Shown piece after piece: positions 1 to 12,190 of a stretch of 64,000 nucleotides of DNA. The translations under genes were made by a program, and so were the position numbers. Origin of the DNA: Cycas panzhihuaensis (taxonomy: Eukaryota > Cycadophyta); contig CM041465.1 in the NCBI GenBank assembly GCA_023213395.1, positions 143,847,741 through 143,911,740 on the forward strand, read 5' to 3'. Every line of letters begins with the position of its first letter. The stretch's first letter is position 1. The notes below the pieces were generated by a model, which had not been told where the DNA came from, did no database searches, and worked only from the letters and a program-made list of their open reading frames with translations.

Positions 1-2610
1 CAATACTAAGCTTCCCTTATTCTACAAAACACCAACAAATAAAGAGGGTGAAGCATGCATGAATAAAGGATTGAAAACAAACATAAAAATGAAGTTTAAA
101 AGAGGTAATTTAATGCCAAAAGTCAAGTAAACATAGTCTTAGAGAAAGGATAAAAATCTTAGCAATGTAGGGGGATTTGCCCCTATTTAGAGTGATGGAG
201 GAATGCTAGTGATGATCTACTCTAGCTAAAGAGTGCTCTAATAAAGTATAGTATTCAAACCTTATGCTAAGGATGGAAGCCAACTAAACAAACGTAAATT
301 TTATGGGGTTTCTGTAGAGATTTTGGTAGCATAATGGTAGTACAACAACTCTAAAATTAACCTTCAAATGAAAATGGGAGGTATAAATAGTAAAGGTTAA
401 GGGTTTGGGCCCATGGTTTCAAGCTCATAAAATTAGAGGAAACCATAGGCAAAAAGCCTATGGTTTTGGGGCTAAAATAATGGGAGGGTACTAAATGGCC
501 TATGGTTTTAATTCAATCCTAGGAGTAGCCCATGGGTTTGATAAAATTAGGAGGTAGACCCATGTATAGGTGCTATAAATACATGATCAAGCATAAGCCT
601 AAAAAACTTTCAAAGTTGTAAAAGGATAAATTTTCAAACAAAAATAAGAGTAAGATAAGAAAAATAAAAGTAGTATAGGTAAACATTAGAGTGATATAGA
701 CAAGAATCATAGTGGGATGAGTGGAAAAAAGGTAAAAACTAGACAATTTTAAAGAAAAAGGTCCAAAAAAGTAGGTTGAGTACAAAAAAGTTATAAATAG
801 TGAAGAAGAAAGGTGAGACATATCTTACAGAGGTAATAAAAAGTTATTTTTAACCAATTAAACTTAGATGGATAACTATAAAGCCATGAAGCATGGTCAA
901 AATCATCATATGCTAAGATGGATACACTCATCCAATAGAACAATAAGTAAACATGAGTATATTCTTATAAAAGAACTAATCTAAAGCTAATCTAGAAAGC
1001 AAAAAGCACATACCTTCACTTACCTATTAGTGTCACATCTATGAAGTTTCTGGATTATGGGAAACACTTGCCTCCTCGGCAATAAAACCTCTTTAGATGA
1101 TGGTTTTAAGATGGAGAGTGTTGTTAATAATGCCCTATATAGATTATGCATGCATCTGAAAAAATGAGAAAGGAAGGTAGTCTGCCATAGTTTAGTCTTC
1201 TTAGTAGATGTTCAGAGAATGTTTCCCTTAGTTTAGCCTCATAAGAAAGCACTTAAAAGGTATGTTGACTAGGGTGGAGGACTCATCAATGACCTAATCA
1301 AACTAATATGAGTTAATGGCTATGACGAACCTAGATAAACATAAATGGTCCAACATAGTTTATCATCTTTAGTGGTTATTTTTCATAGCAATCTTAAGTG
1401 CCTAAGGGATTACCTCAGTAACTAGGAAAGGTTGGGCTTGATAGCCAATGATTTTAAGCTCAAAAGCCAAAAATCTTAGGTAAAAGAGTGGGTGCCTCAA
1501 AATCCTGAAGTTTTTTAACTTAAAAGTCTAAGAGGATCACCATAGTTTAGACTTTTAATGATTATGTTTCAAAGGTAGGAGTTGTTTGGGCTCATCTCAG
1601 AGCTAAGCTTTTTTATTTTTTGTTTTATAATTTTTTAAAACTTTTATTTTTTTATAATATTTTTAGAGTTTTAATTTTTTAGAAACAACAAACCAGGGAG
1701 AAAAGACTTAAAATAAAGTATTGTAAGAGAGTTCACATAAAGGAGGATGTTGGTGATTACTCCCTTTTGAATATACTCAATGTGAACAAGATTTACAAAA
1801 TAGTTCTAGTTAGACTCTTGGTGGAGTATAATTTTTTAGGATTTTTTATTTTATAATTTTTATGTATTTTTCATTATTTTAACAGAATGATATACTGGAG
1901 AAAGAAATGGAGCAAAGTAAATGAACTAAAAAAAAAACTAAAACATAAATAGTAAAAACAAAAAGGAACCAGATTAGGGATGCCATAGTAGGTTTACCCT
2001 TTTTAAAAAATCCATAGTTAGTTCAAATATTTATAAATTTATAAAATAATTTAGGTTCATGTAGGAGCATGAAGTAGTTTACCCTTGTTTCAAAGCAAAG
2101 GCTCAATTTATGCTCTTAAAGGAGCATTATATAGTTTACCCTTATTTTAAAGAGTTGGTGGGGATTAAAAAGGAAACGAACACAGTGGCCTAGCTTCTTC
2201 AATAAGCTCAATAGCCTAGGAGTGTCACCATAGTTTAGCCTCTTTAGAGAGTGCCCCTTAGCAGTAAAGATGAGGAAGTTGGCCCATACACCTAACTTCA
2301 TTGGTAGGCTTCATAGCCCTAAAGAGAATCACCTATCTATGGCAGGTGATGTTTAAGGATAGAATTAATTAATTAATCAATCTTATTATTGTGTCCTCAT
2401 AGGATATGCTAGATTGATACTAAAGAGAATTATGATAAAATCACCCTAGATTGGTTAGCGAGAGTGCATAGTTAAGGGTAGTAGATTTAATAGACCTAAC
2501 TAAGCTAATAGATAACTAGTTAAGAATAAAAAAATAATAGAGTAGGGCCATGGTGGACTTGTAATATGTAAGTCAAAGCCTCAATAATAGAAATGTACTT
2601 AGTAATGTTA
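1..2610 (-). repeat. LTR of Tat-like element T1 (downstream copy, cut by window edge)
   Basis: This stretch aligns by eye with two other places. Positions 1-1,065 match 53,085-54,190, and about 1,000-2,610 match 57,860-59,100 (for example the shared run around acataccttcacttac at 1,010 and 57,868). The three copies are read as long LTRs of one Ty3/gypsy Tat-type family lying on the minus strand. The copy at 54,850-59,138 sits beside recognisable Tat integrase, which fixes type and orientation. The block has many weak copies of a motif like catagtttagcctcttta (about 1,190, 1,540 and 2,225). No reading frame in it resembles a known protein. The right edge at 2,610 is where similarity to the third copy fades, so it is approximate. 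Confidence 0.6.
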
Positions 2611-3379
2611 TTGATTTCTATAAAGAAATAAACTTTAGAGTAAAGTAACATATGTTTTGATTGGTCTTAAATGGTCCAAGTTCTGGTAGAAGGACCAAGG
2701 TTCCCACTGCTTCCTCCACTAACAAAAAAGATTAATGACATGGGCAAGTGAAATAGCAACTCAAAGACAAATCACTGAATGAAGGGAATAGAACAAGAGT
2801 TAATCGACATGGCCATGTCCTAGGTTTGTATGCTCACTTTGACTATGAAATAAGTTGAAACATGGAACCCATAAGTGACTCAATGTCAGTAGTGCAACAA
2901 GTTTTTAAAATTTATTTTGATCCCTCAAATTTTCAAATAGGTTTCAATCACGGTTAAGGTCATGGTGAACTTAAAGAACTAAATTCAAAGGTCCCAAATG
3001 ACCCACACATCTAGACCTAAACTATAAATCATAGGTGGAGACAAAGATAACATGTAACTTACCCTATATATAATATTCTTTTATTTTTTTAATATGAAAA
3101 GGTACTTTGGTGATGAACCAACTCATGGAAGACCAAGCTAACTAGTATGTGACAGTATTATTTTAATAAAATGAGGCAACACAAAACCTGAAAAGTAAGT
3201 CGTGAGGGTTGAACTACTGAGAAAGCTTAAGTAATTCATACAAGTTATCTCTAAATACTTTTATACTAGTAATACATAGATAAATGTGGGCTTTAGAAAG
3301 GTTAGAATAGTAGGTTGGGCTATCTATTACAATAGGGATCAAGTAAGACTACTTTTAAGAAGCACATACAAGATGAAGC
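2611..3379 (-). other. T1 3' non-coding region, outer part
   Basis: Sequence between the T1 LTR and the insertion of element H. No reading frame resembles a known protein. It is assigned to T1 by position only: the corresponding region of T2 (59,138-62,040) lies between LTR and integrase. Its continuation after H is 5,922-6,887. Confidence 0.4.
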
Positions 3380-3671
3380 TATTAAGATTAATATCCATCA
3401 CCTAACCCAACCTTGGGAATATGTAGCCGCACAAGCCTTAATGGTAAGTTGGTAAATATTATTTTAATATTAAGTTATTTATTATTTTATATTAATTTAA
3501 ATCTAAGGTTGAGGAGGGCTCCCCCCTCCTCTTGAATATTTATACTTTGGGGCCAAAACCTCCAGTGTTTTTCAATACCACCTTCTCAAGGAAATATTTA
3601 TATACTCTCAAGATAGATTGAATACATTGTATTATATTTGCATATGTGTTTCAATATAGATTAATCTTACA
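3380..3671 (+). repeat. 5' LTR of element H
   Basis: 292 bp, matching 5,639-5,921 over its length with scattered substitutions. It starts TATTAAG (probably TGTTAGG originally) and ends near cttaca. A primer-binding site is not clear: the next bases tggttcactgg share only the first letters with the usual TGGTATCAGAGC. Confidence 0.75.
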
Positions 3672-3900
3672 TGGTTCACTGGTTATATTTTATGTTATTT
3701 CAAATCTACAAACCCTCTTTGACCCTAGTTGATGGTCTCGTTGAGGTCCCATATGACCTTATTTTTCAAATTTGAGGGTGGATTTGAAAACCCATTAAGG
3801 TAAATTTAATAATTTTGAATTTTAAAAATTTTATAATTTTTAATAATGTTTCAAGTTCGTACCCCCAAAAACTTTTTTTTTTGTCTTAAAAAGGTCTTAG

Positions 3901-3990
3901 TACTATTTTGGTCATAACTTTTGGTCCAGGAGTTTGGTTTTTGAATGACAGGATCTGTTGGAAAGATATTTTGATTCTTTATGTATTGGA
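3901..3990 (+). other. Shared leader motif 1 in element H
   Basis: The leader contains cataacttttgg followed about 35 bases later by TTGGAAAG (3,958-3,965). The same arrangement occurs in the leaders of B, D, F, G and I. Its role is unknown. Confidence 0.5.
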
Positions 3991-4963
3991 ATAGGTTTTA
4001 TTGAGATCTTACATTATTTTATAGGGATTTGAAGTTAATAAAGTCAAGGCTTATGTTTGGTCCTAAGTTGACCTATTTTTTAAATATTTCAAGTAATTTT
4101 TTATTCTAATTCAGGATATTTTCTTATTATTGAGCTACTAATTAATTATTTATAGCGTTTGCTTGTTTTAAAGGCTCATAACTTAACTATTTAGCCATTT
4201 AGCTCTATTTCAGCCTCTTGAAGAGATGGAATCTCTTTGAGAATAAAAGTGACAACCTTGTGCATTCAAATATCTTCTAACTCTATTATAAAGATGCCAT
4301 CTTATATTCTAACTTATATAGTTGATTTAAAGCTCTCTTAAGGCATATTTTTTACTTATTCAAAGTTTTTTTTTACCTTTTTAAAAGCTTTTCAAGTTGT
4401 ATCTAGATCATTCAAGGAAAAGCACTTCATTCCTCCTTAAGATTATTTTGGATCTTTGTAGACATTATTTTACAAAGAGCATTTTTTCATGACTAAGTTA
4501 TATTCTCATTAATCAAAGAGACATTTATTTGAAAGTTTATATATATTTCAAGTTATATTAACTCACTAGTAAAGCATATTCAAGTTGATTTAAGGCCATT
4601 ATATTTGAAAGCTCAAAGGTACATTATAGTACATAACTATAAGCTCATTCTTAGTCTCTTATTTCTTTAAGATTTATATATATATCACCTTTTGAAAAGA
4701 TCATTGATTGAATATTAGTTTCATTCCAAAAGAATATTTATCTTGCTTAAAAGGAGGTTTATTGCATATTGCAAATTTATTCTTTATTACCAAGTTATTA
4801 TCTTTCATTGATTAAAGAAGAATCTATGTTGAAATTATGATTAAAAGTTCTTATAAAATTAAGCTTATTGTATATTTCAGGTCATTTATTCATTTGATAT
4901 TAAAATACTTTTCATTTTTTCATTAAAACCATCCTTTTGCATTATGTATTAAAGTCTCTTATA

Positions 4964-5590
4964 ATGGTCACCTATTTGGATGATATGATGATTCCTATAT
5001 TTAATGGAACTAGTTTTTTATCTTGGAAGAATTTGATGAAAACACTCATCTCTAAAAATTTGTGGAATTTTGTAAAAGATGGTTATGAACGAAGTATTAA
5101 AGAAGATATGAAAAAGGATAATGAGATCTTAGCCCTAATATTTTGTGCACTAGATGACAATGTATTTTCTAGCATAACTGAGTTAACTATTTCCAAATCT
5201 ATATGGGATATCTTAAAATTAGTTTATGAGGGAGATACTTTTGAATTAAATGTTACTAATTACATTGATAATATTTTTCCTGTGAGACAGACATTAGAGC
5301 AGGTGAATTTTGATGAGAAGACTAATGTTGTATATACTGGTGAAGACTTCAATAAAAATAATGATCTCAATACTGCATTTAATGAAATTATATGTACCTT
5401 AGACCTGATTAATAGAAAAGACAAAGATCTTGACAAAGACACTCCTACTCATTCAAATCAAGTCACATCTACTTGGAAACCATTTAAGACACATATTGTT
5501 AAAAGGGCGATAATGCAAGTTGATCACTTTAAGGATGATAATAAAGCCAAAAGGTGTGTTCAAAGTTTTCCTCAAGTACAAGTATCATAA
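4964..5590 (+). pseudogene. Gag-like protein of element H (N-terminal half of copia-type Gag plus a private tail)
   Basis: An open frame of about 208 codons. The ATG at 4,964 is preferred over the upstream one at 4,937 because the protein then begins MVTYLDDMMIPIFNG, which lines up with MVINLNKV at the start of the element I frame. Residues about 10-100 resemble the N-terminal part of Ty1/copia Gag (DUF4219/UBN2 type): a F-N-G-x-x-F-x-x-W motif, then LALIFCALDDNVF and SKSIWDILKLVYEGDT. After that the frame leaves the usual Gag. It has no zinc knuckle (CCHC) and ends with a Lys-rich tail containing TPTHSNQ. The I frame has a matching tail (TPPHLNQ), so the truncation is a family trait and not random decay. 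The frame has no internal stop, unlike most coding in this window. The function is not known; capsid-like packaging help would be inference. Confidence 0.6.
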
Positions 5591-5627
5591 GTTCAAAGAG
5601 AAGTTGAACATGTACGTGATGGATATT

Positions 5628-5638
5628 AAGGGGGGGAA
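5628..5638 (+). other. Polypurine tract of element H
   Basis: A purine run (aaggggggga) directly before the TGTTAGG start of the right LTR. It is the expected primer for plus-strand DNA synthesis. Confidence 0.7.
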
Positions 5639-5921
5639 TGTTAGGGTTAATATCCATCATCTAACCTAACCTTAGGAATATGCAACTACACAAGCCTTAA
5701 TGGTAAGTTGGTAAGTATTATTTTAATATTAAGTTGTTTATTATTTTATATTAATTTGAATCTAAGGTTGAGGGCTCTCACCCTCCTCCTGAAAATTTAT
5801 ACTTTGGGGCCAAAATTCCTAATGTTCTTCAACACTACCTCTCAAAGGAAATATTTGATATACTCTTCAATATGGCATGAATATGAAATGATTTTGATTC
5901 TTAATATGGATTAATCATGCA
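5639..5921 (+). repeat. 3' LTR of element H
   Basis: 283 bp, TGTTAGGGTTAATATCC to attaatcatgca. It keeps the canonical TG...CA ends and matches 3,380-3,671. Confidence 0.75.
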
Positions 5922-6887
5922 TTCATCTACTCTGCTCTCATCTCCAATATTGTACAGAAGTTGTTGGACTACTATAAGGGTTGAAGGTTAAACATTGCAA
6001 AGGGTGCATTTTCAAGTTATCAGATGGCTAAGCAACTAAAAATAATAATAATAGAAGAAGATCCTACATATGGTAGGTGTTAGATAACAAGAGGATCTAT
6101 AGGCAATTAACTTATAGAGGATTACGTCTAAAAGAACTTTAGCATCATGGATGCATAATTTGACACAATAAGAACAATGGTTAATGGTCACTTCAAGAAA
6201 GATTTTAGAGGGGATACCCTACATAAACTCTCTAAGCAAATGGAGCCTTAATGGGACTTCAATTTATGGTCAAGTTAGGAACATTTAATGTCGTAGTAAT
6301 AGGCTAACATTAGACTGGGTAGAAAATTCCTAAATTATGGTTATTTTCTCATTCATTTGTCTCTTGCTTAATACTATTGTAATTATAGTAATAGTGTTGA
6401 GAACTCATTGGTACACTCTATCTACTATAGAATAGATAGGAAATTTCATGGGATGTTATATTCTACTATGTTTTTATATTTTTATCTAAATTTAGCTAGT
6501 TTTGGTAGTGTACTTCCTACTAATGAGTTGATATAGCTAGGGAATAGCCACAACATGGTCACTGACTTGCCTAAAGTTTGATTGCAATGGTTTGTAGGAT
6601 ATTTCATGATCAAACAAAAGGGATATCAGGGCAAAAAAATATGAATTGCCTATGATGGAATAATAGAAATAGTTTATCCTCAATTTTATAGTCTAATAAA
6701 ATAGAAAGTTTGTACTAATGATGTTTTTTTTTTTTTTTTTCTTAAGTTTTTATATTTTTTTTCTTTCTTAAGCTTTTATATATTTTTTTCTTTTTTGTAC
6801 TTGTGTTGTTATGAATAAGATTTACAGCTATTAGTTTATACTCTTAAAAAAGTATGAACCAATTTATGCTTATTAGGGAGTGGCATA
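5922..6887 (-). other. T1 3' non-coding region, inner part
   Basis: This is T1 sequence between H and B. Its last 50 bases (aatttatgcttattag to ggcata) match T2 at about 61,630-61,667, and the match continues on the other side of B at 20,733. That shows the two sides of B were once joined. It includes a T-rich tract at 6,723-6,800. No protein-like frame. Confidence 0.55.
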
Positions 6888-7276
6888 TATTAGGTAATAT
6901 TAACCTATAAAAATATTTAATTGATATAAATTAATATGGTTATCCTTTTAATATGCACTAGGGGGTTATAGTATGCACACTTCTTTATTATCATTAGTCA
7001 TTAGTTGACTAAGTAGCTCATAAAATATAATTGGACAACCAGGCAATGATATGTACTATAAATATATATAGGTTTGATAATATAATTTGAAGGTGTCCAT
7101 TTCCTTTAAGTATGTTGCATTGTATATATGCATTTTTATGTTTATTCTTTATTTCTACCTATTTGTCATAGTCTCGTAATCTTGTATAGGCATAGGACCT
7201 GTATGACCTATGTTTATACACTTTTATTTCTAATAGCTAGTATTAAAATATGTTTTGCTTATATTATTTTCTAATA
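6888..7276 (+). repeat. 5' LTR of element B
   Basis: It begins TATTAGGTAATATT and ends TCTAATA, matching the partner that ends TCTAACA. A TG...CA ancestor is likely. Similarity to 20,329-20,727 runs across the whole block. Confidence 0.75.
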
Positions 7277-7291
7277 ATTAATACTAGAGTC
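7277..7291 (+). other. Primer-binding site of element B (degenerate)
   Basis: attaatactagagtc, directly after the LTR, matches the initiator-tRNA-Met complement (A)TTGGTATCAGAGC at most positions, with mostly G-to-A and C-to-T differences. Confidence 0.45.
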
Positions 7292-8901
7292 ATGGTTAGA
7301 GCCTTGGTTAGAGCTTTGGTTCAACTTTATTTTTGTACCCAAGTTAGGCTATAAGATTATGAGTATGTCTACTTGTGAAGGTTTTATTCTAAATTTATTT
7401 AAAGTATGGTTATTTGTGACCAGTGAAAGGGGGTAGCTTATTTATTCATAAGGTGAGGTTTTGTTGTAGGTTGTATATGCTTTTGAATTGTGGTTATGCA
7501 TGGCACCTAGAAGCATGTTAGTGTTATGAGCCTAGAGTATATTAGTGCCTACATGAAAAATCTAGTTAGAAGCATAGGTATTGCAATTACCTCAAATCCC
7601 ACAAAGTTTTTTCATATGTTTAATTCCTTATTAGACTAGTTATTTACATATTTTACTAGTATACATATATGTGTTACACATGAGTCCAAGAAAGGAGCTT
7701 TGAATATAGGCCTAATCACCCTGTAAATCTAGTATTATGGTAAGTAGGCCATGGATTTATCCTCTATTATGATTAGAACCATGCTTGATGAGGGTTTTGT
7801 GTTATGTTAAGAGTAGGAGATAACTCATTGGATTATATTGATAAAATTACCACATTTTTGGCTTGATGTAAAGCTTGTTGATTTATTGAGAACCTATATA
7901 TATGAAGAGTGCTAGCCAACAAGTGTGTGATATGAGTATTTGTAGGTTCATTGGGGTTCTTGTTCAAAGTGTACTATATTGTAAGTAATTTAAAAGTGAA
8001 ATTACCTCTGTTTAGGTGAAATATCCCCTATTTCTAAGTTGCAGTAGTTTTTAGGAGGGATTTAAGATGCAAAGGTAGGTTTACATGCTTGTTCTAAGAG
8101 TTACAACTCTATGTTATAATTATATAAGGGGTTTTTTATAATCATGGAAATGATTTCTCTATGTATTTAGCTTAGTTTGATCCATGTTTCAACCATGTTT
8201 GTTGTAGTCACTAACTATAGATGACAATTTAGTCAGAAGGCTATGTTTTAGAAAGTGTGTATAAGATATATGGATAATTTTCTAAGTTGGGCAAATTACA
8301 TATAACTTGGGCAAGTTTAAGCAACTTTATGAGAAGTTGGGTACCTCCCAACTAAGGAAAATTGATCTTGAGCTCATTTTCAAGGATGTTAAACTATTTT
8401 TCATAATCTAATCAATTTTTTTAGTAATTACAGTCTTAGATTTAATGGAAAATTGACTTACAGGGATGTCAGAATACTCACAGATCTTGTGCGACCATGT
8501 GCATGCTAAAAAGTTTTTTCACTTTTAATTTCTCTTAATCCAAACTTTATAAACATTATTGGATGATATTAAAGTATTTTATAAAGTGTTATAAAGTTTT
8601 ATTAGCCCCTAGACTAGTCATGTAGGTGTTTTAATATGACCAGTGGCCTAAACATAAAGTGACTTTTTTTTTTTTGACCTTTTTTTTAATGAAAGTATAT
8701 ATGTGCTCATGGAAAAGGTTATAACTCCCTCATATAACATCAAAATTAAGTGTTGTTAATTGCATTACAAAGCTAACTCATGGGTCTTTTGAATGAGTAG
8801 TCACATAATATACTTTAAGGATTTTTCAAGGTAGTTTTAATGGTTTGAACTTTAGACATTAGTTTAATAGGGTGTTAAAATAGAGCCTGAACTTGGAAAA
8901 A
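7292..8901 (+). other. Interior of element B, left of element A
   Basis: About 1.6 kb with no protein-like frame on either strand. It contains shared leader motif 1 at 8,708-8,800: ggttataactccc, then TTACAAAGCTAACTCA at 8,765-8,780. The interior resumes at 20,017. Confidence 0.55.
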
Positions 8902-9250
8902 TGTTGGGACTAACCCTAATGCTATTAAAAGACCTGTGCACCTAGGGCCCCTCAAAGCTACCTTTGAGGCCCCCTAGGGCACCTTGAGCCTTCCAATAGC
9001 CACTAGGAGTCAACACCACTTTATTAAGGAATGTGTTTATATTTATTATTGTTATTTTTTTAATATATTTTGAATTATATGTCAGCTAACATGTAGGTAG
9101 GGTGATGGCACTTATTGCCTCCCCAAAAACTCTATTTAAAGGGTGGGAATACCTCCCTAGTATTTTTTAACACTGCTAACAATCATAAATCACCTATTTT
9201 CTCAAAATGCACTTTATCTAACATCCTGCTCTGCTCCTCTAAATCTATCA
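8902..9250 (+). repeat. 5' LTR of element A
   Basis: 349 bp, TG...CA ends (TGTTGGGACT to aatctatca), matching 19,664-20,011 over its length. It contains a possible promoter-like ctctatttaaagg at 9,130-9,142, conserved in the partner. Confidence 0.92.
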
Positions 9251-9252
9251 TT

Positions 9253-9264
9253 TGGTATCAGAGC
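9253..9264 (+). other. Primer-binding site of element A
   Basis: TGGTATCAGAGC, a perfect match to the 3' end complement of plant initiator tRNA-Met, two bases after the LTR. Confidence 0.95.
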
Positions 9265-9434
9265 ATAGATTGTTAGGCTGTTGCACCTCCATTTGAAGTT
9301 TTTTGAAGAGCAAGAAGATCCATTGGCATTTTGAGGTGGCTCTACTCACGGGAATGAAATATTGGTTATATTTATCTTCTACAAAGTTTTTTTAGTAGTT
9401 TCTTATATTATTTTTCATCAAGATCTGATTATTC

Positions 9435-9900
9435 TTGATTTATACTTGTGAATTAACAAATATTTTTTTAGATCTGTGCAGGACCATAGCTGTAATCAGT
9501 AAGTATTCAAGATTCTATCTCACTATAAAGGTTTTATCAATAAGTTTTACATATTTCTATCAAATATTTGACCATTTTTTAGCATATTTTATCTATTTAT
9601 TTAATATTTTTTTTAGATTTATGTAGAAGCACAGGTGCAATCAACATTTATTCAAGTTTTCTCTAGATCTATGCTATATATTCTTCATATCTACATATTT
9701 TATCAAATATTTGACGATTTTTTGGTTTATTTTATTTATATATTCAATGTTTTCTCTAGATCTGTAATATTTTCTCTAGATATGCAATATTTTCTCTAAA
9801 TCCATAATATTTTCTCCAGATCTGTAATATTTACTCGAGATCTACATATGTTATCATATATTTGACCATTTTTTGCATATATGATCCATCTATTCAAGTT
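9435..9900 (+). repeat. Degenerate long tandem repeat in element A leader
   Basis: About three imperfect copies of a 150-200 bp unit, marked by tatcaaatatttgaccattttt near 9,558, 9,695 and 9,853 and by tctctagatctg. A run of five 20-bp units lies inside it (9,746-9,845). Confidence 0.55.
9746..9845 (+). repeat. Five tandem 20-bp units
   Basis: Units start at 9,746, 9,766, 9,786, 9,806 and 9,826, each a variant of AATATTTTCTCTAGATCTGT, without gaps. Confidence 0.85.
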
Positions 9901-10769
9901 TTTTTCTTTCAAATTTGTATAAGATTTGGTGCATATTTAGCCTAACAAGCTTTCTGGAGAAGTTATACTATAGCATATATGTCTACTGGGAGAATCTAAA
10001 GTCTATTTTCTACAAATCTGCCATAGTTGCATTACTAGGTTCTTCTTCCTTTTTTATTCAGATTTAAATATATATTTTCTCATTTGTTTGATATATCTTC
10101 TCCTGTACATTTGAAAGATTTCATATACAAATATATATATATATATTTCTCTCTGCTATATTTAAAATTTTTCTGGTTTCATTTATGGCTCCATTGAATC
10201 ACTAGATTTTTCATGCTTTTTTATATAAATATAAATTTTTTTGAAATATCTCTTCTGTGATATATATATTGTATGAAGATTATTCTTTTTCAACTAAAAA
10301 AACTCAACACTTTTGTCATCTTTCCTTAGTTTAGAATAAACTCATAAGAATAAACTACATCATACTCAGATACAAATATATATACATTATATTTATTTGA
10401 TATATTTCCTTCATCCAAGACTTATTTTATCATCTCTCTATCTACCAAAGTAATAGACCTTCTGTATAGTTCTTCCAGTATAGAAACAACATTATCAGAG
10501 AGACCAAAAGATAAGAGGGAAGTGTATGCTTCCAGATAGACCTTCTCACATTTTTCTCACAATCTTTGAAGCTCCCCAAAGCAAGCTTGGCATTTGAACA
10601 CTCTACATGGTCTCCTCAAGCTTCTACATGTCTGTCATTGTCATTATATATTCCTTCATCATACATTTTGATATTTGTGGTTTACTTTATATGCACTACC
10701 TATTTTTCCATATACATAATAGTAAAAGACATGGTACTAGTAGCTGACTAAAAATTTCGAGGCAAATTA

Positions 10770-12190
10770 GTGTTCAAAGATTTCATACTGGTAGTCATAG
10801 CTACAAGGTTTGCCACCACTACTACTAACACCACGCACCATTCTAAATCGATGGCTCAAACTTCCCAAAGAAAAATAACAGACCAGAAGCAATCAGCAAA
10901 ACCTTGCAAGATATTGGAGCTCCTCACCCAGATCTCACTGAGGTGGATAGATTTAAGCAATTTCTAAAATATCTACAACTAAACTATGAGCTATCCATCC
11001 TCCTAATAGCTTGTCATCCTATCTCCATTGCTGGTGTTATTTTTCCATTCATTCTACTTCACAGTGGATGATTCACATGATATCATGCCCTAGATCATTG
11101 TTAGCTTCAGTCATGAAGTTTCTGCAAGTAGGAGAATAGGTTGAGATCCTGTTCAAGCTATTTTGGGCCAGAACTCTGGTGTAAGTCACTATAAGATACT
11201 CGCACAAGAGTGTATCATCATACAGTGACACTGCTTGGAGCACATACCAAGATGCGAACATCTTGAACATTAAAAGAGTGTAAACAGACTTTAGAAAACC
11301 AAAAGAGGACATTTGCCTCACATAGAAGCAAACAACATTCACCTTGGAAAATATATATATAGCACAAATAAGATTAATACGGAGATAGAACATCTGTGAC
11401 CAATAATATAATTCAACTAATGCCATCCTTTACCGCAGTAGTGGCACCAAAAATAGAATCTAGAGAAATGACTAATAGTTATAGTTCGAGGATTAGCCCT
11501 AGCATTGTTATTCACTAATATCCCCTTAAGAACCCCTTGGTCCTTAACATTATGGCACACCCAGTGGGACTCAAACCCACATCGATGATTTGATGAATGG
11601 AAGAACAAGCCATTGAATCTTCTAAATAAATAAGGATTCGTTCTGCTACTCTACCTGAAATCATCATTGTATGATGAACTTATGCAACCTCACTGATAAG
11701 ACCAGACATATTAAAATAAGATATAAAAATAGTAATGTAAATCCTTGGTTGAGCCTCTGGATATCCATACGCGCAAATCCCCATGATGCCCTCGATACCC
11801 TACTCCTTATGTTCTCTATACCATAACAATAGAGCCCCCTTTTGTTTTTCTTACTATTTCAGAGCTGTGTTTTGATGATTTCAACGCTACTCCTATAGGG
11901 TGAAAATTCTTGTCACTTGTCATTCATGTTTCTTTCACTCCTCCATGTTACAAAGAAGGGATTAGACAATGCACAGGTTAATACCCTGGGTAATCGATTG
12001 TCTACATTCTAGGTTCTCCCCTAACTAAGCAACCTACTTGCAAAATTAGTCACGAGATACATGAAATGAAGGGTTTGAATGACTTCAATACTCTTGAATA
12101 TTTGAGGCGAGAATGGTCTGATACACCTGCCTCTCTATGGTGGCCGTGATAGGTGCAGCGGCAGCGGCGACAACGCCGCGACACTTTTAT
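10770..12190. other. GC-richer block of unknown origin in element A leader
   Basis: Base composition changes here: the block has ordinary-looking sequence and ends with a very GC-rich patch (gcagcggcagcggcgacaac at about 12,156) before returning to AT-rich DNA. At 11,554-11,572 it reads atggcacacccagtgggac, a phrase I associate with the start of the internal region of some Ty3/gypsy elements; this is memory, not a search. No LTR pair around it was found. Confidence 0.35.
10847..11071 (+). CDS. Unassigned open stretch, 74 codons
   Basis: An uninterrupted stretch in the frame ending at TGA 11,069, without a clear ATG. Its middle reads DIGAPHPDLTEVDRFKQFLK, which looks like real protein in composition, but I do not recognise the family. 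It lies in a block (about 10,770-12,190) that is clearly less AT-rich than its surroundings and is not shared with the leaders of F or G. It may be a fragment of another element captured in A's leader. Coding status is uncertain. Confidence 0.25.
   Translation: MDGSNFPKKNNRPEAISKTLQDIGAPHPDLTEVDRFKQFLKYLQLNYELSILLIACHPISIAGVIFPFILLHSG

Larger units (their letters stand above)
3380..5921 (+). mobile_element. Element H: short non-autonomous LTR retroelement with gag-like frame
   Basis: A 2.5-kb element with direct terminal repeats 3,380-3,671 and 5,639-5,921. The right repeat begins TGTTAGGGTTAATATCC directly after a G-rich polypurine tract. The left begins TATTAAGATTAATATCC. Both continue with ATCCATCA and a shared run through tactttggggccaaaa. 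Between them are a 1.3-kb leader and one gag-like frame (4,964-5,590), with no protease, integrase or RT. The flanks gaagc and ttcat do not form a convincing target duplication. It lies inside the T1 3' region. Element I (12,290-14,460) is a relative. Confidence 0.75.

Noticed and set aside
573-821. 82-codon Phe/Leu-rich minus-strand frame in the T1 LTR
   Set aside because: A product of A-rich DNA; the aligned LTR copy at about 53,700 does not preserve it.
3375-5926. Possible target duplication of H (gaagc / ttcat)
   Set aside because: No agreement; borders may be off by a few bases or the duplication has decayed.
11073-11608. Two overlapping minus-strand open frames of 117 and 63 codons
   Set aside because: Composition is random-looking, with no recognisable motif; they lie opposite the island whose plus strand reads more like protein.
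11549-11610. tRNA-like T-arm on the minus strand (GTGGG, 7-base loop, CCCAC)
   Set aside because: No matching acceptor, D arm or anticodon arm could be built around it, and the plus-strand reading fits the start of a Ty3/gypsy internal region.
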